Position numbers and translations under genes: made by a program
The notes under the pieces: model-generated
Told to the model about the DNA's origin: nothing
Databases searched by the model: none
Seen by the model: only the letters and a program-made list of their open reading frames with translations
NCBI GenBank assembly: GCA_905221605.1
Contig: CAJNDS010001469.1
Coordinates: 505,001 to 562,500, forward strand
Length of the DNA: 57,500 bases
Reading direction: 5' to 3'
Origin: Symbiodinium natans
Taxonomy: Eukaryota > Sar > Dinophyceae > Suessiales > Symbiodiniaceae
Shown: positions 1 through 7,046 of the stretch, in pieces
Position numbering within the stretch: the stretch's first letter is position 1
How the letters are laid out: each line of letters begins with the position of its first letter

Positions 1-80
1 CAGACCTATAAACACACCCAGAGGGTTTAGGGTTTAGGGTTTAGGGTTCAGGGTTTAGGGTTTAGGGTTTAGCGTTTAGG
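1..80. repeat. Interstitial telomere-type repeat (TTTAGGG)n
   Basis: Short degenerate run of TTTAGGG units at about 25-80, with TTCAGGG and TTTAGCG variants. It is the first of many such arrays in the window and does not itself show a chromosome end. Confidence 0.85.
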
Positions 81-639
81 GTCCTAACCAACCTACAAAC
101 CCTGTAGGCCCCAAAAGAAACCCCGAAGCCGCAGGCCCAAGCAAAAGCAAAGCCGAGCTACGAGCGCCGGGACTCCTTTGATGAAAGCCTCTGGGACTCA
201 AAAGGTTTTAGGGTCTAGGGTTGAGGTTTTGGTGTTCCATGCTACCTGGACCATCGATTTTGGTCAGTTTTTTGTTTGGTTGGGGGGAGGGGGGGGAGGT
301 ATATTTCATGATGTTAATGTAGCCATGAACTTCGGCATCCCAAAGACGGAACTACAATAACAGGTCGAGGTGGGGTTAGGGTCCCTACAGTGCACAAACT
401 GGCATGCCCTTCTCTGAATTGTCCCCTTTTTGAGGTGCTCCCTTGACATAGCATTGTATAGCGCTCCGTAATAGCCCCAAAAGGCACCCATCATCACTTA
501 GAAGCCCCAGATACTTGGGCCTAAAGCTACTGTATGCTACTGTATAGGAACTCTTCAAGGCCCAGGTACATATGGTCCATGCACCCTTTGGGCACATTTT
601 GGCGCGCTACATTGCAGCCCGGTCACCTACCTGAATGTA
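81..639. other. Gene-poor leader with a degenerate family-B element
   Basis: No convincing gene is seen here. A G-rich patch lies near 280-298. Positions 505-590 carry a degraded copy of inverted-repeat family B (TACTTGGGCCTAAAGCTAC, later AAGGCCCAGGTACATATGG). Short open frames on both strands look accidental. Confidence 0.4.
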
Positions 640-777
640 CTTGGAGGTTCATGGTACTTATAACTCAGTCACAGCTGCACTTGCAATCCACTGATGAGCC
701 CCTTAAGTGCCCTAACCTGGTTATATTTGGGTTATAAGTACAGGTATGATTGCGAATAAGTACCACGAACCTCCAAG
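640..777. mobile_element. MITE-like inverted repeat, family D
   Basis: The ends are ACTTGGAGGTTCATGGTACTTA and its near-complement TAAGTACCACGAACCTCCAAG, framing about 95 bp. Other copies in this window: 23819-23974, 25455-25598, 35448-35556, 43521-43655, 46496-46639, 48139-48233 and 51922-52089. No transposase is encoded, so it is a non-autonomous element. Confidence 0.75.
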
Positions 778-975
778 CACATCTCCTTCCCCAAACCCTG
801 ATCCCCTTGCTTGGCGCTACAACGCTCTCTCAGGCTTCCCACGCTCCAGGGGCAGCCGCAGCAAGGACAGGGTAAGGTTGGTGTGTTTCCGAGCAGCATA
901 GTATAGGTTGTAGAGTATAATGCTTGCCAGCCTGCATCCCACAGAAGTTCTGGAAACTTTAGCTCTTTTCTGGCA

Positions 976-996
976 CCGTAGTCAGTTTGGCTGAAG
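976..996 (+). other. Relic of the dinoflagellate spliced leader (DinoSL) in the 5' region of nitrate reductase copy 1
   Basis: This 21-base stretch matches the 3' 21 bases of the conserved DinoSL as I remember it at 18 positions; mismatches are at positions 7, 10 and 18 of the stretch. It starts 70 bases before the predicted ATG. A possible trans-splice acceptor (TGTTGTCCTCGCAG) ends at 1010. Genomic DinoSL relics are known in dinoflagellates and are read as signs that a trans-spliced mRNA was copied back into the genome. The relic is absent upstream of copies 2 and 3. Confidence 0.6.
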
Positions 997-1045
997 CTGT
1001 TGTCCTCGCAGCCCTTCCTTTGCCCCACTCTCCACCGTCACGGCC

Positions 1046-4000
1046 ATGGCAGCATGCGAGGCAGAGCCCATGCGCGATGGCCGCATCGTGGATGGCAAGA
1101 TCGATCTGTCCACGGGCCTGTGGGACACAAGCTTGGAAATGCCTCCTCGCCAGGATGCCTCGGACGTGGATGCCCGCGATGCGAACACCCCCGACAAGTG
1201 GATCAAGCGGCACCCGGCAATGCTTCGCAACACGGGGATGCACCCCTTCAATTCGGAGCCGCCCCTGAAGAAGCTCCAGGAAGCTGGTTGGATCACCCCG
1301 CCCTCGCTCTACGTTGTCCGCAACCATGGTGCCGTGCCGCAGCTCACATGGGCCGAGCACAAGCTGAAGATCACGGGAGTTCCGAAACTGTGTCATATAT
1401 CTGGGTGCCATTTTACATTTTTCAGGGTACGTAAACCCAATAAAGGAATAAGCATTTAGTTTTTTAAAAATATTATCCCAACCATGAACTAAACCTAATA
1501 AGGAATTCGGAATACACATTTATTGTTTAAAATAGTATCCCAACCATGAACTAGGAAGCCGTGCGAGCTGAGCATGGATCAGCTGGCCTCTGGGGAGTGG
1601 GGCAACGTGGTGTCAATCCCAGTGACTTGGTAGCCCAGTGGTAGCCTAAGTGCCTTTTTGTGGTTATGGGGCTCCCTTACAAAATAGCCAGCCCAAAAAA
1701 GGGTGCCCTGATAGTTTAGGGTTTAGGGCTTAGGGTAGGGGTACTATATGGTTATAACGGGCTACCAAGGTGACCTTCATTTGCGCAGGCAACCGTCGCA
1801 AGGAGCAGAACATGACCAAGAAAACTGCGCCTTGGTTTAGGGTTTGGGGTTTAGGGTTTAGGGTTTAGGGTTTAGCGGTCTCGTCAGGTGTTAGGGGGAG
1901 CGTTGAACATAATTTCTAAGTTGTAGTACTCTGAATCCCCTATAGAATCCTAAGAAAGCCAGAAGGATGTTAATTTTTGTAGGGCACCCGAGCCTACCCC
2001 AGGATTGACTGGCAAAGATTCATGTGCGTAAGCCCACACATCATGTTGATCCAGGTTGGCTTCGACTGGGGTGCCGGTGCTGTGGGCAACTCCGTGTGGA
2101 CAGGCGTGCGACTGTGTGATCTTCTGAGGCACCTGGGCATCACAAGGCCCTCCAAAGAGCAGCGTTTTGTGCACTTCGAGGGTCCCCTGGGCGAGCTGCC
2201 GCAGGGTAAGACGGGCTCCTATGGCACCTCCATTGACATCGGTTGGGCCTTAGACCGCGAGCGTGACGTGCTCCTCGCCTTCAAGCAGAACGGCGAGCTC
2301 CTCACCCCGGACCATGGGGCTCCCCTCCGCACGCTACTCCCAGGGTGCATCGGCGGGCGAATGATCAAGTGGCTCACCGCCATGTGGGTGTCTGACCAGC
2401 CGTCTCAGAACCACTACCACTACTTTGACAATCGCGTGCTGCCGCCCCACGTGGACGCTGACTTGGCCTATGCGGAAGGCTGGTGGTACAAGCCTGAGTA
2501 CATCATCAACCACATGAACATCAACTCTGCCATGTTCGAGCCGCGCCACAACTCCTACGTGCACATGGCCCAGACGGACAGGCCAGCCACCATCAAGGTT
2601 TGTGGATACGCTTATACGGGCGGCGGTAACAAGATCATCCGTGCGGAGATCTCCCTGGATTCCGGGAAGTCGTGGGAGATCACGGACCTGACCCGTCCAG
2701 AGGACGACATCGCTGCGGCACGTGGGACGGACAAGCACTGGTGCTGGTCCTGGTGGGAGACAGAAGTGGACCTGGGGCGCCTGGAGCAAGCTGAAGAAAT
2801 CTGCTGCCGCGCCTTTGACTCGAACCAAAACAGTCAGCCGGTCCAGTTGACATGGACTGTCATGGGCATGCTGAACAACCCCATCTACAGGACCTGGTAG
2901 CCCAGTGGTACCATGTGGTACCCTTTACCTTTTTTTTTTTTTGCTATGGGTTCCCTTGTGTAAAGCAACCAACCCCCAAAAAAAGGGGGTGCCCCCTTAT
3001 TAACTTAATGATAATATATGGCTACTGGGCTCACAGGATCAAGATCCACCGCGAGGCGGATGCAGAGGGCCGGGACATGATCTGGTTCGAGCACCCGACT
3101 CAAGGTTCCATGCCCGGAGGCTGGATGACAGATGCTCGGGCTCTTCTGGCTGGTTTTTTAGTAGGGAATGAGGGAATGAGGTCCCCTGTTAGAATCCCTT
3201 AAAGGGTATTTATAGGGTACCTCATTCCCTCATTCCCTACTAAGAACCAGGGGGGTGTTCTAAGGAGCTGATGTTAAATGCCCCTCTAGGCCCCCCCCCC
3301 CCCAGAATGGGGATTTTCTTTTATATCATGCAGAGCAAGAACTCCCCAAAGGCTCATTCTGTTCGATAACTTAACAAGAGCCTAGGATGCTGCCGGCAAG
3401 TTCGACGGGGCCTTCGCGGCCCCAGCGACGCCCGGCAAGAACGGCGTCCCTCCCCATCGGCCAGTCGCAGCTGTGTGCCTTGTTGGGAGGGTTCAGGGTT
3501 TAGGGTTCAGGGTGGTCATAGACCCTATATACTGCTATCACCCCTTTATAAAGGTATATATATTTTTTTTTTAGCCATACCTAAACCCTTCAATCCTAAA
3601 CCCTTCAACCCCTCCTTTGCACCAAGGCAACCCCAATTCAGGTATGTGAACCATCACTATACCCCTAACCCTTAAAAACTTGGGTCATCGACCCTAAAAA
3701 CTGCTATAAGTCCACATTAAGGCATGTGAACCGCACCTAAACTCTAAAACCCTTAAGTCCTGAAACCAAAATTTTGGGTCCCAGAGCCCTACATACCACT
3801 AACAACCCCCTATTGTCTTGATGGTGTGCAAACCAAAAGCCCTTTAAACGGGCTGCATGTGGCCCAGGTGGAAGGGTGCCCGCGAGGAGGCCGTGGGTGC
3901 CGGGGGCGCCAAGAAGAGCGAGAGCGCTGCAGCGCCCGCTGAAGCCGGGAAGTTCGTGAAGTCCACCGCGGAGTCTAGGCATTGATTCCCTTTTTGTGGG

Positions 4001-5551
4001 GGGGGTAGTTTAGGGCTTAGGGAAAGGGTTTTTGGGGGGGGCCCTAAATTCCTCTATTTTTGAGGCTTTCGGGTTTAGGGAAGAGGGTTTTGGGGTTCAG
4101 GGTAGAGGGTTTAGGGCTAGATACTAGGACCCAGAGTTGGCCCCTTACTACTTTTTCAAACAGGAGGGGGTTCCCTTATAGAAGCAAAAGCTACCCTTTC
4201 TTTGTTCCCAGCTGACTCTTGGGCTCAGGAGTGGTTGACCCAGGGCATCTCCATGGACGAGGTGAAGAAGCACAATGATGAGCATTCCTGCTGGTTTGTG
4301 GCTCGGTAGCCCAGTGGTAACCCTTGTTAACCCTCTTTTTGGTTCTGGGTTCCCTTTTTTTAGTAGCCACACCAAAAGCTTGAAGGGTACCCCTTAGTAT
4401 ATTCTGGCTGCTGTGCTACTTAAGCCCTAAACCCTAAACCCTAAACCCTAAAGGTGGTCAAGGGCAAGGTCTACGACGGCACGTCCTACTTGGAGGACCA
4501 CCCCGGTGGTGCTTCCTCCATGCTTCTGGCTGCGGGCATGGAGGCCACGGAGGATTTCGAGGCAGTACACTCATCCCGCGCCTGGGACATGCTGAAGGAC
4601 TACTACATGGGGCCCTTGAGGGAGGAGAGTACCAGCAGTGGCCTGGGCAGCATGGTGGCCAGCATCCCTGGTGCAGTGTACGGCTTTGGGCAGACGGTCT
4701 TCAGCTCCTGCGCGCTGCGCTCCACCCTTGGGGCCATCCAGAATGCTATCGTCCCACAGGTCTTCCTGAACCCAAAGGAGTCGCAGCACCTTGTGCTCAG
4801 TGAGAAGATCGTGGTTTCCCACGACACACGCATCTTCCGCTTCGCCCTGCCATCTCCCTCCATGCGCCTCGGCCTCCCAACGGGCATGCACATGATCCTC
4901 AAGGCGAAGGTGAAGGGCAAGCCTGTGATGAGGGCCTACACACCCATGACGGATGACAGCACTGTGGGCCATGTGGATCTGCTGGTGAAAGTCTACTTCA
5001 AGGGTGTGCACCCGAAGTTCCCGGAGGGCGGCATGATGTCGCAGCACCTGGACTCTATGAAGATTGGCGACGCCATCGAGGTGAAGGGTCCTGTTGGCGA
5101 GTTTGTCTACCAAGGTCATGGCAGCTTCACGTGGCACGGCAAGCCGCGTTGGTGCAAGCAGATCTCCATGATTGCGGGTGGCACAGGCCTCACTCCTTGC
5201 TACCAGGTCCTAGCTGCCATCCTGCGCGACCCCACTGACACGACCCAGGTCCGGCTCCTCTGCGCCAACAAGTCGCCCCAAGACATCCTTGCCCGTGAAA
5301 CCCTGGAGAAGCTCGCCGCTGAGAACCCAGACCGGTTCACGCTGAGCTTCACCGTAGATGACATCGGTGAGGAGACGACGTGGAAGGGGCATGTGGGTTT
5401 TGTCACCCCGACCATGACAAAGGCGACGCTCTTCAAGGCAGAGGAAGGCACGATCTGTGCCATGTGTGGCCCGCCCGTGATGTTGGAGAAGGCCTGCCAC
5501 CCGGCACTCAAGGAGCTGGGCTACCGCACAACCGACATTTTCGAGTTCTAA
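1046..5551 (+). CDS. Assimilatory nitrate reductase [NAD(P)H], copy 1 (9 exons)
   Basis: Reduces nitrate to nitrite in the cytosol with NAD(P)H. Exons inferred by frame and family alignment: 1046-1383, 1555-1621, 1770-1826, 2055-2890, 3037-3130, 3386-3474, 3868-3983, 4212-4297, 4454-5551; sum 2,781 nt, 926 residues, about the usual length. Exon 1 has the sulfite-oxidase-type N-terminus (RNHG near residue 91). Exon 3 carries VTFICAGNRRKEQN with the Mo-ligand Cys at about 140. Exon 4 holds the rest of the Mo domain and the dimerisation domain. Exons 6-7 encode an Ala-rich hinge. Cytochrome b5 haem ligands are His in HPGG (about 577) and in AVHS (about 600). FAD motif RAYTP is at about 721, NAD(P)H motifs GGTGLTP at about 803 and CGPPVML at about 899. 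Start GCCATGG is well placed. The borders of introns 6 and 7 are least certain. Confidence 0.92.
1384..1554 (+). mobile_element. Nitrate reductase intron 1: family-I element, GA-AG intron
   Basis: Frame and conservation place the junction at GTTCC|GAAACTG...AACTAG|GAAGCC, giving protein ITGVPKPCELSMD, as expected for the family. The intron is built from a family-I element (CGAAA..TCATA..TGGGTACCA at the left, TATCCCAACCATGAAC at the right), with the right part duplicated at 1470-1488 and 1532-1550. Equivalent introns: 7385-7555 and 13347-13516. Free copies of the element lie at about 28571-28670 and 32874-32974. Confidence 0.75.
1622..1769 (+). mobile_element. Nitrate reductase intron 2: family-G introner with TIRs and 4 bp target duplication
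   Basis: The intron is GTGA|CTTGGTAGCCC...GGGCTACCAAG|GTGA. The terminal inverted repeats are CTTGGTAGCCC and its complement. GTGA is duplicated at 1622-1625 and 1770-1773. The left GTGA supplies the GT donor and the element's AAG end supplies the acceptor; splicing leaves one GTGA in the codons for IPVTFICAG. A telomeric run sits inside at 1717-1740. Equivalents: 7623-7772 and 13584-13733. Confidence 0.85.
1827..2054 (+). other. Nitrate reductase intron 3 (GC-AG) containing a telomeric array
   Basis: Conserved protein QNMTKKT-VGFDWG is restored only if the intron runs ACT|GCGCCTTGG...ATCCAG|GTTGGC, a GC-AG intron followed by G. TTTAGGG units lie at 1834-1875. No clear inverted repeats are visible. 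Equivalents: 7830-8073 and 13791-13998; the third has lost about 20 bp near its 3' part. Confidence 0.75.
2891..3036 (+). mobile_element. Nitrate reductase intron 4: family-G introner, GA-AG, 5 bp target duplication
   Basis: ACAGG is duplicated at 2887-2891 and 3033-3037 around an element with ends CCTGGTAGCCCAGTGG and GGCTACTGGGCT. Frame requires TACAG|GACCTGG...CACAG|GATCAAG (protein IYRIKIHRE). The core (a T-run, ATGGGTTCCCT, CAACCCCCAAAAA, GGGGTGCCCCC) matches the other family-G copies. Equivalents: 8910-9044 and 14835-14967. Confidence 0.85.
3131..3385 (+). mobile_element. Nitrate reductase intron 5: TSD-bounded element with a nested family-C MITE, GA-AG
   Basis: GATGCT is duplicated at 3131-3136 and 3386-3391. 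The intron starts at the left copy and ends CCTAG just before the right copy; protein reads GGWMTDAAGKFDG. Outer ends GGGCTCTT and AAGAGCC are inverted repeats. Inside, 3148-3250 is a family-C palindrome (CTGG..TAGTAGGGAATGAGGG and its complement ending CCTACTAAGAACCAG), so a second element landed in the first. Equivalents: 9139-9391 and 15062-15316. Confidence 0.8.
3475..3867 (+). other. Nitrate reductase intron 6 (tentative borders, GT-AG)
   Basis: Separates the two hinge exons. Best frame-consistent choice: GCTGT|GTGCCTTG...CCAG|GTGGAAGG. It carries degenerate telomeric units, an AT-rich stretch and internal near-repeats (for example GGCATGTGAACCGCA against GGTATGTGAACCATCA). The hinge is poorly conserved, so the donor could be displaced. 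Equivalents: 9481-9869 and 15406-15797. Confidence 0.5.
3984..4211 (+). mobile_element. Nitrate reductase intron 7 with a family-K element (tentative borders)
   Basis: Frame-consistent reading is CATT|GATTCCC...TTCCCAG|CTGAC, a GA-AG intron; it is the only one not followed by G. From 4124 on it resembles family K (AGGACCCAGAGTTGGCCCC ... GTTCCCTTATA ... TTTGTTCCCAG). Free K copies lie near 24297-24415, 25786-25910, 39388-39485, 45910-46025 and 54724-54820. Free copies continue into TTGGGTCTAGG, which resembles the first codons of exon 8. Equivalents: 9986-10226 and 15914-16140. Confidence 0.5.
4298..4453 (+). mobile_element. Nitrate reductase intron 8: family-G introner with telomeric 3' end, GT-AG
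   Basis: GTGG is duplicated at 4298-4301 and 4454-4457. The left end CTCGGTAGCCCAGTGGTAACCC is typical of family G. The right part is GGCTGCTGTGCTACTTAAG followed by CCCTAAA units ending CCTAAAG. Splicing restores SCWFVVKGKVYD of the cytochrome b5 fold. Equivalents: 10313-10475 and 16227-16399. Confidence 0.82.
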
Positions 5552-6262
5552 GATGTCGAGGAGATATCGCTCTCTCTCTTGCTCTCTCTTTTCTAGATGT
5601 GTGAGAAGGCACCCTCAAAGGAGGGCTCTTTGTCGAAAAGCATTGCATGACATTTTCCAAGCCTTCTGACCTGTCCTGGCAGCCGGGAGAGATTGGCGTG
5701 CCAGCAGATTTTGGTCGGCCTTGGTGGAGCTAGGCCGAGCTTCCTGGGCTGCACGCAGATGCGCGCAGCCGCATCTGCGCGCAGCCCAAATTCCTGGCGG
5801 CATCTTTCGGACCGCGACCGCTGCGCCAGCCCTTTGCGGAGCATGGGTGGCCGGTGGCTGGTGAAAGCTTGCAGCCCTTAGCGATCCCCAGAGAGCCCAA
5901 TACTCCTTAATTAAGGAATGTACCGTAAATTATCAAGGGATCCTTAAAAAGATTTAAGGAATATTCCTTAATTAAGGGGTATTCGGCTCTTTGGGTCCCT
6001 TGTATAGATGCTCGCGACTCTTTGAGAAGCCAGCCCCGCGAAAGAGTTGGTACGTGGCGTAGGCCTACATCCGTAGTCCTAAGCAGGGAAAGTGTACCTC
6101 AAGCAACCGCCGTGGACGTATATTGCTTCTGCAGCTACAATGTTGCCAGATAGTATATCATGTAACCATCACATAACATGTACTGTACTCTTGAATTCCA
6201 GATGGTCTATCACGCTATGAAACATCCTTTCTATATTATACATATGTACGCGTACCTTCATA
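5552..6262 (+). other. 3' flank of nitrate reductase copy 1 (module shared by all copies)
   Basis: Near-identical flank also at 11574-12284 and 17498-18184 (the third lacks a few short blocks). It starts with a pyrimidine-rich tract ending TTTTCTAG (5568-5596) only 17 bases past the stop, then AAAAGC at 5636 that could be a dinoflagellate-type poly(A) signal. At 5756-5785 there is a GC-rich inverted repeat (GCAGATGCGCGCAGCCGC...). A family-A MITE lies at 5887-5995. No gene is seen. Confidence 0.7.
5887..5995. mobile_element. MITE-like palindrome, family A (and other copies)
   Basis: Ends CCCAGAGAGCCCAATACTCC and GGGGTATTCGGCTCTTTGGG; inner TTAATTAAGGAAT arms and a GGATCCTTA middle, so nearly the whole element folds on itself. 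Other copies: 11909-12017, 17808-17916, 22402-22516, 29540-29646, 30609-30717, 34862-34970, 38451-38564, 40517-40668, 44230-44343, 49230-49315 (broken), 50100-50193, 50680-50890 (interrupted), 57247-57355 and 57455-57500 (cut by the window end). The 40517 copy has a duplicated inner block. No transposase. Confidence 0.8.
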
Positions 6263-7010
6263 CTCAGCACACAAACCCTAAGGACACATGTACCTATGTA
6301 GCGTATGCTTGGGCCCTAAAGCTACGACAAAGGAACCCCTTTTAAGGCCCAAGTATATACTAACATAGGTACATGGATCCGTCGGGAAAAGGCTAGTTTG
6401 AATCAATGCTTATTGGGCATCAGGTTTACTTCCTGCTTCGGTGTTGCGAGGGCCTTTGCGCCGCGCCAGCTTTACCATATTGGTCTCGCGGGATTGTGCT
6501 GCATGGCAAAGGGCAGCATTGCAACATGTTTTCAAGGCTTCTGAAACGACTGTTATGTTGGTGCTTTTGGGCCTAAAGGCCCTCTTAAGTAAGGCCTTCG
6601 GGCTATTTTAAGCCTTGGGGTAAACCCTACTAAGATGCACGCCGGCCCCTAAACCCTAAACCCTATACCAGTCAGCTATGCTGGAGCGAAAATCCCTAAG
6701 CCAGGTTTGGTTTGTCGTCGCTCTGGCAGGGGCAAGCTTAGATCAAGGCCTTAACTCCCAACAACCATTGGTCCGCATGAACGTCCTATTTTCCGACTTT
6801 ATTACCATGTATTGGGATATTCACTCTTTTTCTCACCAGTTCTTAATGGTGATTAAAGTAGCGGGTATCATTATCTTCTGTCTTTTGGGTGGGTGGGGGG
6901 TCCTAAGCAAATTTTGTAGAAAAGGGGAGCCCTAAACCCAAAAAAACCCTAAAAACCCTCAACCAATAGCAGTAAACCGATGAGTTCCGAGGACCGGGAG
7001 TAGGCCCCCT
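6263..7010. repeat. Spacer module S, copy 1
   Basis: Module between nitrate reductase copies, repeated at 12285-12972 (with a deletion of about 65 bp near 12508) and standing alone at 22861-23616. It contains a family-B element at 6276-6386, a telomeric remnant, and an 85-codon open frame (6678-6935, identical at 12640-12897). That frame has two hydrophobic stretches but is frameshifted in the 22.9 kb copy, so it is not called a gene. It ends inside a family-K-like sequence (GGACCGGGAGTAGGCCC) fused to the nitrate reductase 5' UTR. Confidence 0.8.
6276..6386. mobile_element. MITE-like inverted repeat, family B (and other copies)
   Basis: Arms read CCTAAGGACACATGTACCTA and TAGGTACATGGATCCGTCGG, with inner GCTTGGGCCCTAAAG and AAGGCCCAAGTATA arms. 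Other copies: 12298-12406, 22874-22983, 28938-29046, 37393-37498, 42332-42440, 42727-42828, 53128-53240 and 54341-54440; partial at 505-590, 37167-37216 and 44853-44872. No coding capacity. Confidence 0.78.
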
Positions 7011-7046
7011 TGTCCTTCCTTTGCCCCACTTTCCACCGTCACGGCC

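Noticed and set aside
1-80. A true chromosome end
   Set aside because: The run is short and degenerate, and similar arrays occur throughout the window in both orientations.
2334-2828. 164-codon minus-strand open frame, repeated at 8353 and 14278
   Set aside because: It is the shadow of nitrate reductase exon 4 on the other strand, open because of GC-rich codon bias; the plus strand has clear family motifs.
4571-5137. 188-codon minus-strand open frame, repeated at 10593 and 16517
   Set aside because: It is antisense to nitrate reductase exon 9, which carries the cytochrome b5 and FAD motifs in the plus frame.
6678-6935. 85-codon hydrophobic open frame in spacer module S
   Set aside because: It is intact in two near-identical copies but frameshifted in the independent copy at 23278-23490, and no start context or family supports it.
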